A stretch of 19,668 nucleotides of DNA, from the NCBI GenBank assembly GCA_034717835.1, contig JAYELZ010000081.1, forward strand, positions 1 through 19,668. The letters are read 5' to 3'. Source of the stretch: G713 sp034717835. GTDB taxonomy: Bacteria; Chloroflexota; Anaerolineae; B4-G1; SLSP01. Made by a program: the position numbers and the translations under genes. Positions 13,586 to 19,668 of the stretch are shown here, piece after piece. The number at the start of each line of letters is the position of its first letter. Position 1 is the stretch's first letter. The notes under the pieces were generated by a model. That model searched no databases, was not told where the DNA came from, and saw only the letters and a program-made list of their open reading frames with translations.

Positions 13586-14029
13586 CTATCTCGTTGGACG
13601 TAGTCCCTTTTGTACTTTACGGCCAGCCAAGACTCTCAAGATTTGCTCTGCCGGACGCCCTACCTCGGCAGACAACTGTTCTGGAGTTAGGGCGATATTG
13701 CCATTAGCCAAAAAGACCCGAAAGATAGCCTCTAACAAAGTAGCCGCCCGAGCAATGTACTGAGGTTCCTGGCTACAATGCGTAGTGATAACATATTGGA
13801 ACCCAGCTACTCTTTGCACCTCACCCGTAATCCAGTCAATCCAGTCAATCTCTTCGCTGCCCTTCTGCCCTCGATAGGCTTCCCGATGCACCGGGCAAAG
13901 ATGAGTAAAAAGCTCAACATTGACATCCAAACCCTGTTTATCCCACCAGGAATAATCAATATGGAAGGGGGTTTCCACAGTAGGTTTGATAAAATGCATC
14001 AATTTGAAATCAGGTACCAGAGCCGCCAT
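13586..14029 (-). CDS. Uncharacterised protein, probably Chloroflexota-restricted; C-terminal helix-turn-helix-like region
   Basis: A 147-residue protein of unknown function. The ATG at 14029 is chosen because it shares a base with the upstream stop (TAATG) and GGAGG lies 4 nt before. Recognisable parts are PDFKLMHFIKPTVETPFHID at 6-25, ELFTHLCPVHREAY (about 40-53, a possible metal site with THCSQ near 84-88), and the end, AIFRVFLANGNIALTPEQLS followed by AEVGRPAEQILRVLAGRKVQ. The end looks like a small winged-helix or HTH fold. I recall similar proteins in Chloroflexota genomes, but this was not searched. It is coupled to the preceding 520-residue gene, suggesting a two-component complex. 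Confidence 0.75.
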   Translation of the reverse strand: MAALVPDFKLMHFIKPTVETPFHIDYSWWDKQGLDVNVELFTHLCPVHREAYRGQKGSEEIDWIDWITGEVQRVAGFQYVITTHCSQEPQYIARAATLLEAIFRVFLANGNIALTPEQLSAEVGRPAEQILRVLAGRKVQKGLRPTR

Positions 14030-15591
14030 TAATCCTCCATCTCCTGATATGACCAATAGTTATTTTGTAACGAAACATATTGTTGCCCAGCTGTCAAAAT
14101 TGCCTGAACTGGGGCCGGAGGAACACGACGGAATAAATTCAGAATGCTATAGAGTGTGGCAATATGGACTGCTCGCTGTAAGCTCAAGACCACCAATTCG
14201 CGGAATATCTGATCTATCAAAGATTCCAACGAGCGGTGTTGTAAATGCCGACTTAGCACATCCACTTTCTCCGGGTCAGGTACGCCCAGAGCCAACATCT
14301 CGTTGAACTCACAGAAAACTGGATACCGAGTAACTTCCAGTGAGAAAGTATCCTCACCAACGGTGATCGAGCGTAACCATTCACCGTGCTTGGCGCGTAG
14401 CGAGTGAGCCCGCACCACAATCGTACCGGGTTCCTCCCCCCGCTGCAAGTCCACGTAAGCCCCAGGAATCAAGTGATATTTAGGGTACCACTCCGCCAGT
14501 CCGTAAACATACCGTCCGCTACGCACCACCCAGCCAGGAAATTTATCTCCCGTCTCGCCATCCACAAACGTGAATTGGATATGATCAGTAATCCGCGCGG
14601 TCGGAAAGAGCTGCGCCAAATCTGAGGTTAAGGGTAATGTGCCGCTCCGCCAATGGGGATACAGCAACGCCACTGTGAACGGCTCCGTTACGTGTACAGT
14701 CTCATCCTCATCAGCCACAGAATACTCGGACCATTCGTCTTGGACTTGCAAGGCGGAGCTCAAGGAATCCGCGTTTATTAAAGTGCGATTATAAGGGGTG
14801 GGGAGATAACGCAACAGACGAGGTATTTCTAGCACTTCTGAGGGTTCCATAGAGCGCAGGTACCAAAGAGCTTGGTCTGCCGGCCCCACCTCATCAAACC
14901 GCCGATCCCGCAACATAGCATATTCTAGCGAAAAAGCCTGCAACGCGGCCGGAATTTCTGGGGGGAATTCCATCTCATTGATAAAAACCTGTGTAACTAT
15001 TGCCCCCCCACCGGCCATATCTAGCATAGCTTCCGCGATATTCAATTGCACCGGCGGGACACTCATGATCAGATCACGCACAAACCACTGATCTCCCACG
15101 ATGGTAAAATTAGTATCTTGGCGCAACCGTTCACCAAGTAACATTTGTACCCGTAAACCATATTTCTTCCAAGTCTCTTCAGGGGAAATATCATTGGTTG
15201 GCAGATAGGTCGCCTCATCCAATGGATGCCCGGCCGACAGTTCTGCAGCAAACTCGCGCGGCCCATCTTCTGTCTGTACCTGCAGCACCGAGAAAGGTTC
15301 ATACTCAGGGTTTTGACCGGCACGAACGGCAACTACTTCACCCAACAGATTCCCCAAATGTGGGAAAATAATTTTCTCTCCCACCTGGTAGGATCCTTTA
15401 GGTCGATAAACTCGGCCTTGTGAAAGCGACTCCTTAGCCAATTCTAGCGTCTGTTGGTTGCGGTGTTGAATCAATGTCCAAGCTAACGTTTCTAGGCCCT
15501 GTGGCTCCTCTTCTTCCAGCAAGAAGTTGGTCAAATACTCCATATCCACCGGTAAGATAGAGAAACTGTCCCAATACTGGTCGCTATTCAC
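14029..15591 (-). CDS. Uncharacterised 520-residue protein, partner of the next gene
   Basis: Family not recognised by name. The GTG at 15591 is chosen (GGAG 6 nt upstream); a TTG at 15639 in the same frame sits at the predicted transcription start and is unlikely. It is soluble, with no signal or membrane segment. Residues about 12-55 are acidic-helical (VDMEYLTNFLLEEEEPQGLE). Residues about 62-115 (YRPKGSYQVGEKIIFP, LGEVVAVRAGQNPEYEPFSV) look like a small beta-barrel of KOW/SH3 type, as in some transcription-linked proteins; that is inference. The central VADEDETVHVTEPFTVALLY and GRYVYGLAEWYPKYHLIPGA segments seem conserved in type. Coupled by TAATG to the 147-residue gene and then the tRNA. 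Confidence 0.75.
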   Translation of the reverse strand: MNSDQYWDSFSILPVDMEYLTNFLLEEEEPQGLETLAWTLIQHRNQQTLELAKESLSQGRVYRPKGSYQVGEKIIFPHLGNLLGEVVAVRAGQNPEYEPFSVLQVQTEDGPREFAAELSAGHPLDEATYLPTNDISPEETWKKYGLRVQMLLGERLRQDTNFTIVGDQWFVRDLIMSVPPVQLNIAEAMLDMAGGGAIVTQVFINEMEFPPEIPAALQAFSLEYAMLRDRRFDEVGPADQALWYLRSMEPSEVLEIPRLLRYLPTPYNRTLINADSLSSALQVQDEWSEYSVADEDETVHVTEPFTVALLYPHWRSGTLPLTSDLAQLFPTARITDHIQFTFVDGETGDKFPGWVVRSGRYVYGLAEWYPKYHLIPGAYVDLQRGEEPGTIVVRAHSLRAKHGEWLRSITVGEDTFSLEVTRYPVFCEFNEMLALGVPDPEKVDVLSRHLQHRSLESLIDQIFRELVVLSLQRAVHIATLYSILNLFRRVPPAPVQAILTAGQQYVSLQNNYWSYQEMED

Positions 15592-15644
15592 TCTCTTCTC
15601 CAAATTTTCTTCATTATTTGTCAAACTAAAAATAAGCAAAAATG

Positions 15645-15672
15645 ATTATACCAGGGAAAAAGCAGTTGACAA
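15645..15672 (-). promoter_or_regulatory. Strong promoter of the uncharacterised gene pair and tRNA-Arg
   Basis: Minus strand: TTGTCA (15672-15667), 16 bp, TATAAT (15650-15645) with extended TG. The leader to the GTG is about 45-50 nt. Confidence 0.7.
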
Positions 15673-15754
15673 ATTTAATAAAATGAAGCAAACTAGAGCT
15701 AGACAAGAGTATCCAGGCTAAAGTGAATTAATTACACCCCCAAGGAGATAGACG

Positions 15755-16030
15755 ATGGATGATCAAAGAGAAGGCCCCGTCGGATTGACAACTGTGTATG
15801 TGGCCGAAGGCATGCTCCGCGCTGCGGTAGTACAAGGTCTGTTAGAAAGCGCTGGTATTCCAGCCATGTTAAGTTACGAGTCCGCTGGTCGCGCAATCCC
15901 AGTCATGGTTGGCAAAATTGGACAGGTCAAAGTACTGGTGCCCACCGAGTGGGAAAAGGAGGCGCGGCTTCTGTTGGAGGCGACGCCGGCTAAAGGGGAA
16001 ATTTTTGCCGGCCCCCCAGATATGGCCTAA
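15755..16030 (+). CDS. DUF2007-domain small protein (putative signal-transducing protein)
   Basis: A 91-residue soluble protein. Residues about 10-73 (LTTVYVAEGMLRAAVVQGLL, SAGIPAMLSY, GKIGQVKVLVPTEWEKEARL, LLEA) match the DUF2007 pattern: a strand, a helix with a VQGLLESAGIP-like turn, then KVLVP. The role is unknown; some members are called putative signal-transducing proteins on structural grounds. AAGGAGA lies about 8 nt before the ATG. It stands alone, divergent from the pair at 13586-15591 and converging on htrA. Confidence 0.8.
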   Translation: MDDQREGPVGLTTVYVAEGMLRAAVVQGLLESAGIPAMLSYESAGRAIPVMVGKIGQVKVLVPTEWEKEARLLLEATPAKGEIFAGPPDMA

Positions 16031-16082
16031 CGGAGAGGGTTGATCAATTGAAATAGCCCATTAAGCTAGGCGAATATCCCCC

Positions 16083-16130
16083 AAAAAACAAATCCGGCAG
16101 CTACCGTTCAACGTAGCTACCGGATTTGTT
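16083..16130 (-). terminator. htrA terminator
   Basis: Arms at 16088-16104 and 16113-16129 pair over 17 positions with one mismatch, extended by an A-T pair. On the minus strand the stem is followed by TTTTT (16087-16083). The plus side has no T run, so it mainly serves htrA. Confidence 0.8.
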
Positions 16131-16144
16131 CGGCTTCGACAAGC

Positions 16145-17311
16145 TTACTCTTCTGCTGGACGTTCTCCCAGGGTGAGCGGAATTTGGAGATCTTCACCAC
16201 CACGCAACACGGTGATTTCGATGATCTCTCCCACTCGCGTTTTGCTCTCCAGATAAGTATTGAATTCGCTCCAGTTAGCGAAGGCTTCACCATTAAGAGC
16301 GGTAATCACGTCCCCGCCCACTTGTAGCCGCGCATTACCGACTACTGCACTATCTGTGCCCCCTCGCAATCCGGCCTCCATCGCAGGTGAGCCATTCAGC
16401 ACCTCTAATACCAGCAAGCCATCATCAGGCACATCAAGATTCGCATCTTGCAACACGTCCGACCAGCGCCCCAGATCGAGGAAGGAAACTCCCATCCAGG
16501 GATGGCCATAATGTCCGGTAGAAATCAACTCTGGCACCACCCGCTGCACCATACCCGCCGGGATAGCAAAGCCGATACCCGCATTAGCTCGGCTAGGGCT
16601 GATGATCTGCGCGTTCACCCCAATCACCCGGCCCTCTAAATCCAAGAGTGGGCCACCGGAGTTCCCAGGGTTGATGGCGGCATCGGTTTGAATGGCTTCC
16701 CCGATAAAGCGGCCGCCCTCCGGGCTATCAATGATCCGGCCCAAGCTGCTGATGACACCAAATGTCACCGTCTGCTCTAGCCCGAAGGGGTTGCCAATCG
16801 CCACGACAAATTGCCCTACGCGCAAAGTTTCAGAATCACCCAACTGCACCGGCTTGAGTGCATGCCCATCGACGGCAACTTGAATAACGGCCAAATCGTT
16901 GGCGGCATCACTCCCTACCACCTCGGCTGGCAGAGTGACCCCATCCGCAAAGGTAACTTGGATATCTTCCGCTTCCTGCACCACGTGCCAGTTAGTGACA
17001 ATATGGCCTTGCGCATCATAAACAAACCCCGAACCGGTTCCCTCTTGCGGCACCGGATTCATGAAGAAGTCGCGGGCCAGTGTAGTAACAGAGATATTCA
17101 CCACGGAATCCCCGACGGCTTGATAGACCGCTTCTATTTGAGATTCTAGCGCCTGCAAGTCCGCGTTGGGTTGCACTACGATCTCTGATGTTCCTACCGT
17201 GGGAGTTGGCGCTACTGTTTCCTCAATCGCAGGCGCCGACTGCAATGCCACGCAACCCAAAGAACTAATAAACAATGTGATGACAATCAATACGCCATAA
17301 ATTTTCCGCAT
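16145..17311 (-). CDS. HtrA/DegP-type trypsin-like serine protease with PDZ domain
   Basis: A 388-residue protein from the ATG at 17311, preferred because GGAG lies 6 nt upstream and the product then begins MRKIYGVLIVITLFISSLGC, a signal with cysteine at 20. The motif before C20 (SLG) is a weak lipobox, so either a lipoprotein or a simple membrane anchor is possible. After a Pro/Thr linker comes the trypsin domain with the catalytic triad H109 (TNWHVV), D139 (ANDLAVI) and S218 (GNSGGPLL). A single PDZ domain occupies about 285-388. It degrades or refolds damaged proteins outside the membrane. It sits 179 bp from uspA and has its own terminator. Confidence 0.93.
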   Translation of the reverse strand: MRKIYGVLIVITLFISSLGCVALQSAPAIEETVAPTPTVGTSEIVVQPNADLQALESQIEAVYQAVGDSVVNISVTTLARDFFMNPVPQEGTGSGFVYDAQGHIVTNWHVVQEAEDIQVTFADGVTLPAEVVGSDAANDLAVIQVAVDGHALKPVQLGDSETLRVGQFVVAIGNPFGLEQTVTFGVISSLGRIIDSPEGGRFIGEAIQTDAAINPGNSGGPLLDLEGRVIGVNAQIISPSRANAGIGFAIPAGMVQRVVPELISTGHYGHPWMGVSFLDLGRWSDVLQDANLDVPDDGLLVLEVLNGSPAMEAGLRGGTDSAVVGNARLQVGGDVITALNGEAFANWSEFNTYLESKTRVGEIIEITVLRGGEDLQIPLTLGERPAEE

Positions 17312-17348
17312 CTCCATCTCCTTATTCCTCTTTACAAAATATCTATTT

Positions 17349-17374
17349 CGCCGCCAAGACACTAAACCGCTAAG
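17349..17374. repeat. Degenerate CCGCTAAGA/CCGCCAAGA repeat upstream of htrA
   Basis: CGCCGCCAAGACACTAAACC followed by GCTAAG. It resembles the 2419-2450 octamers (CGCTAAGA). Confidence 0.6.
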
Positions 17375-17490
17375 AAAGAAGTTAAGTAACAACGCTGATT
17401 CTTTAGAGGCTTGTTAGGCGGGGGACAATCTAAGAACAACCCACCTAATCCGCGTAATCTATGGATGAAATTTAGCGGCACTGCCTCGAG

Positions 17491-17910
17491 CTAGGGCACC
17501 AACAACACCGGGCAATGAGCATAACGTAGCACCTCAGTACTGACGTCGCCCAATAGCATTTCCTTCATGCTTGCCGGCCCGCGTGTACCCAATACAATGA
17601 GAGTTATTGCTTCTTCCCGCGCTGTCTCCAAGATGACCCGTGCCGGCTCGCCAGCCCGCACCAAACCACGTGCGTTAAAACCATCCTCCGTCAGGTATTT
17701 CACAAAATCCTCTACCACAGTATGCCCTAAATCTTCTAGGCTCTTCAACAACTGTTCATAGCCCGCCGTGCCGGAGTATTGCGTCAGCGGATGATAAACA
17801 TGCAAAATTAATAGCTCTGCTTCCTCTACCCGTGCCAGATGTTCCAAGTAGGGCATGGTTTTCTCCGCAGCCGGGCTAGCATCATGCGCAAAAAGAACTC
17901 GTTTGAACAT
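17491..17910 (-). CDS. Universal stress protein, UspA family
   Basis: A 139-residue single-domain protein of typical length. It opens MFKRVLFAHDASPAAEKTMP with the usual D near position 10. It carries LLILHVYHP at 33-41, GEPARVILETAREEAITLIV at about 87-106, and GTRGPASMKEMLLGDVSTEV then CPVLLVP at the end. The ATP-binding pattern G-2x-G-9x-G-S/T is present except that the last position is aspartate (GDVS), so nucleotide binding may be altered. Family members help survival under starvation or oxidative stress. GGAGG lies 9 nt upstream of the ATG. Confidence 0.93.
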   Translation of the reverse strand: MFKRVLFAHDASPAAEKTMPYLEHLARVEEAELLILHVYHPLTQYSGTAGYEQLLKSLEDLGHTVVEDFVKYLTEDGFNARGLVRAGEPARVILETAREEAITLIVLGTRGPASMKEMLLGDVSTEVLRYAHCPVLLVP

Positions 17911-17947
17911 TAATATTGCCTCCTAGTGGTCTGATAGTCAATTAGCC

Positions 17948-17963
17948 GAGCAGTCGAGCAGTC
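17948..17963. repeat. Two 8-bp tandem repeats upstream of uspA
   Basis: GAGCAGTC at 17948-17955 and 17956-17963, preceded by the related GATAGTCA. Confidence 0.75.
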
Positions 17964-18027
17964 GGGGGACCGCTTGCAACGCCATCGTGACTCGGTCAGG
18001 AGACCGGCCACAGCTTAAGCGGGTAGG

Positions 18028-18996
18028 CTACCGCAAATCTCTTAACTGCTTCAAAAGGACTTTTTCTTTAGCTGAAAGGTTCTTGGGTAATTCTGCCTGC
18101 ACTTCGACGTACAAATCGCCATGTTGCTGCGGGTGTTTTAGCAGTGGCATCCCCCGGCCCCGCAAGCGAAAAAGCTGACCGTTTTCCGTTTCCGGGGGGA
18201 TATTCAACATCACAGTCCGGCCATCCAGGGTAGTCACGGGGACTTCTCCGCCCAACAGCAGGGTGTAGAGATCCGCTCCGACGGACGTCTGCAAATCGTC
18301 GCCATGCCGCTCGTATTGCGCGTCCGCACTCACCGTCACCTTCAGATAGAGATCCCCGCCACCTAGTCCGGTGACTGCTCCTGCGATCCGCACCCGCGTG
18401 CCATCTGCGGCCCCCGGCGGGATTTTGATCTCTAGACGGCGGTTATCAATTTGGAGCAGTCGCTTGGTACCATGATAAGCTTCACGCAAGCTAATCTCCA
18501 CCGGCTGATCACTGGGCGAACGCGGGCGCGCAGTTTGTTGCATCCGACCTCCAAAACCCGCGAAAGGATCACTCGTCCGGCCAGCAGACGGCGCTCCCAT
18601 CCCGCCGCCAAAGAGCTGTTGGAAGAAATCAGAGAAGACCCCACCTCCAGCACCCCCAAACAAATCCTGGAAATCGCCCGAATAGACGCGCCGCTGCCCG
18701 CCGGGACGTGTCCGCCCCCCACCCCACTGGTTCCAATCGAAATCTTCCGGGCGCCTACCAGAACGCTGCCATTGTTTCCACTGCGAGCCAAACTGGTCGT
18801 ACAAACGCCGTTTTTTGGAATCAGAGAGCACTTCGTAAGCTTCGTTGACCTCCTTAAACTTCTCCTCGGCCGCCTTATCTCCCGCGTTCATATCCGGGTG
18901 ATATTTACGCGCCAGACGCCGATAGGCCTTCTTAATCGCTGCTGGTTCTGCCTGCCGCGCAACCCCTAGGATTTTATAATAATCTTTAGGCTCCAT
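18028..18996 (-). CDS. DnaJ-family co-chaperone without zinc finger (CbpA type)
   Basis: A 322-residue protein. The J domain at 4-69 has the HPD motif at 33-35, which stimulates DnaK ATPase. A Gly/Phe-rich linker covers about 82-155 (GDFQDLFGGAGGGVFSDFFQ, LFGGGMG). The C-terminal substrate-binding domains run from about 165 to 310 (EISLREAYHGTKRLL, IPPGAADGTRVRIAG, GDLYLKVTVSADAQYERHGD, then RLRGRGMP). The CxxCxGxG zinc repeats of classical DnaJ are absent, making it class B. It follows dnaK on the same strand after a strong palindrome. GGGGAG lies 3-4 nt before the ATG. Confidence 0.95.
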   Translation of the reverse strand: MEPKDYYKILGVARQAEPAAIKKAYRRLARKYHPDMNAGDKAAEEKFKEVNEAYEVLSDSKKRRLYDQFGSQWKQWQRSGRRPEDFDWNQWGGGRTRPGGQRRVYSGDFQDLFGGAGGGVFSDFFQQLFGGGMGAPSAGRTSDPFAGFGGRMQQTARPRSPSDQPVEISLREAYHGTKRLLQIDNRRLEIKIPPGAADGTRVRIAGAVTGLGGGDLYLKVTVSADAQYERHGDDLQTSVGADLYTLLLGGEVPVTTLDGRTVMLNIPPETENGQLFRLRGRGMPLLKHPQQHGDLYVEVQAELPKNLSAKEKVLLKQLRDLR

Positions 18997-19034
18997 GTAC
19001 TCCCCTCCGCCCCATAACCAAACCGCTGTACCAA

Positions 19035-19062
19035 GAGAGGGGGCGGCTAGCCGCCCCCTCTC
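19035..19062 (-). terminator. Hairpin between dnaK and dnaJ; terminator or attenuator
   Basis: GAGAGGGGGCGGC (19035-19047) and GCCGCCCCCTCTC (19050-19062) are perfect 13-bp arms with TA between. On the minus strand the tail is only TTGG, so termination may be partial, allowing some dnaJ read-through. Confidence 0.6.
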
Positions 19063-19085
19063 GCTAAACCCTGGTAACTTTCAAT

Positions 19086-19668
19086 TTACACTTCGCGATA
19101 CTCACCGTCTACGACATCCGGACCGTCATCGGGGGTGGAGCCAACATTCGGGCCAACATTGGGACCGACGTTCGGGCCACCGGGCTGACCATCTCCGTAC
19201 ATCTGTTGCCCCATCTTCATGGAAGCCTGCCGCAAATCCTCGATCGCCGCGCGGATGGTCTGGGCATCATCGCTCTCCTTAGCCTGCTTGAGAGCTTCAA
19301 TCTGCCCTTCGATCTCACTGCGCATGTCGGTGGGGAGCTTGTCGCCCTGCTCACCCAAGAGCTTCTCGATCTGGTAAGCCAATGAATCAGCTTCATTGCG
19401 AGCATCCACTAACTCACGGCGCTGCCGATCTTCAGATTCGTGAGCTTTGGCCTCTTCCACCAGCCTATCCACCTCCGACTCGCTCAAGTTGGTGGACGCG
19501 GTGATGGTGATGTTCTGCTCCCGTCCGGTTGCCTTGTCCTCCGCCGAGACGGTCAAAATGCCATTGGCGTCGATATCAAAAGAGACCTCGATCTGCGGGA
19601 TGCCGCGCTGCGCGGGCGGAATGCCATCCAACCGGAATTGACCTAACAACATATTGTCCGCCGCCATC
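19086..19668 (-). CDS. dnaK: Chaperone DnaK, C-terminal part, cut by window edge
   Basis: About 194 codons from the right edge to the stop. The first visible residues MAADNMLLGQFRLDGIPPAQ are internal to the substrate-binding beta domain of DnaK; the methionine at the edge is not a start. VSFDIDANGILTVSAEDKAT and ITITASTNLSESEVDRLVEE follow, then the helical lid (about 60-150) and a disordered tail. The tail holds three GPNV repeats (12-bp units near 19142-19177), and the end DVVDGEYREV matches the usual bacterial terminus. DnaK refolds proteins in ATP-driven cycles with DnaJ and GrpE; dnaJ follows directly. The ATPase domain and any CIRCE or grpE region are outside the window. Confidence 0.97.
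   Translation of the reverse strand, partial: MAADNMLLGQFRLDGIPPAQRGIPQIEVSFDIDANGILTVSAEDKATGREQNITITASTNLSESEVDRLVEEAKAHESEDRQRRELVDARNEADSLAYQIEKLLGEQGDKLPTDMRSEIEGQIEALKQAKESDDAQTIRAAIEDLRQASMKMGQQMYGDGQPGGPNVGPNVGPNVGSTPDDGPDVVDGEYREV

Noticed and set aside
15666..15704. Plus-strand promoter for DUF2007 starting with TTGACA at 15666
   Set aside because: No acceptable -10 lies 16-18 bp downstream. The hexamer overlaps the minus-strand -35 and is explained by it.
17993..18006. Hairpin CGGTC-AGGA-GACCG after dnaJ
   Set aside because: The stem is 5 bp with no T tract on either side, too weak to call a terminator.
18997..19085. CIRCE or other heat-shock operator between dnaK and dnaJ
   Set aside because: No TTAGCACTC/GAGTGCTAA halves are present. 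The palindrome there is GC-rich and different.

Overview
This window is a chromosomal segment of a bacterium, most likely a member of the Chloroflexota (Anaerolineae-like lineages). I base that on several genes: a primosome cluster with a DnaD-type protein, a Chloroflexota-type pair of uncharacterised genes next to a tRNA-Arg, a YebC-RuvC-RuvA operon, and an HtrA with a short lipoprotein-like anchor. The phylum is inferred from recall of protein similarity, not from a search. Nearly all genes are on the minus strand. Only the DUF456 membrane protein and the DUF2007 protein are on the plus strand.

Layout by coordinate. 1-875: the first 291 codons of a type III-like adenine methyltransferase (Mod), cut by the left edge. 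Ten 24-bp repeats coding an octapeptide interrupt its conserved N-terminal domain, and inverted copies of a palindrome flank the array. 876-1272: intergenic, with an HU-like gene remnant and the recA terminator. 1273-3592: recA with its own promoter, and an SPFH/band-7 membrane protein. 3593-3994: gene-free, with short palindromes and tandem repeats. 3995-7407: replication cluster of replicative helicase dnaB, a DnaD-domain protein and a DnaC/DnaI-type loader with two fused AAA+ domains. 7543-8037: bifunctional-nuclease family (DUF151). 8234-11449: yebC-ruvC-ruvA plus a substrate-binding lipoprotein. 11562-12518: fmt, possibly leaderless. 12519-12946: gene-free except for a frameshifted small lipoprotein-like ORF. 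12947-13441 (+): DUF456 protein. 13496-15591: two uncharacterised genes and tRNA-Arg(UCU), apparently one transcript. 15755-16030 (+): DUF2007. 16145-19668: proteostasis and stress block of htrA, uspA, a cbpA-type dnaJ and the C-terminal part of dnaK, cut by the right edge.

The genes form three functional blocks: replication initiation (dnaB, dnaD-like, loader), recombination and repair (recA, ruvA, ruvC), and protein quality control (dnaK, dnaJ, htrA, uspA). Intergenic spaces repeatedly carry short tandem repeats of 7-9 bp, different in each gap, and small GC-rich palindromes. The strongest candidates for something new are the repeat-expanded Mod, the tandem AAA+ helicase loader, and the uncharacterised gene pair with its tRNA.
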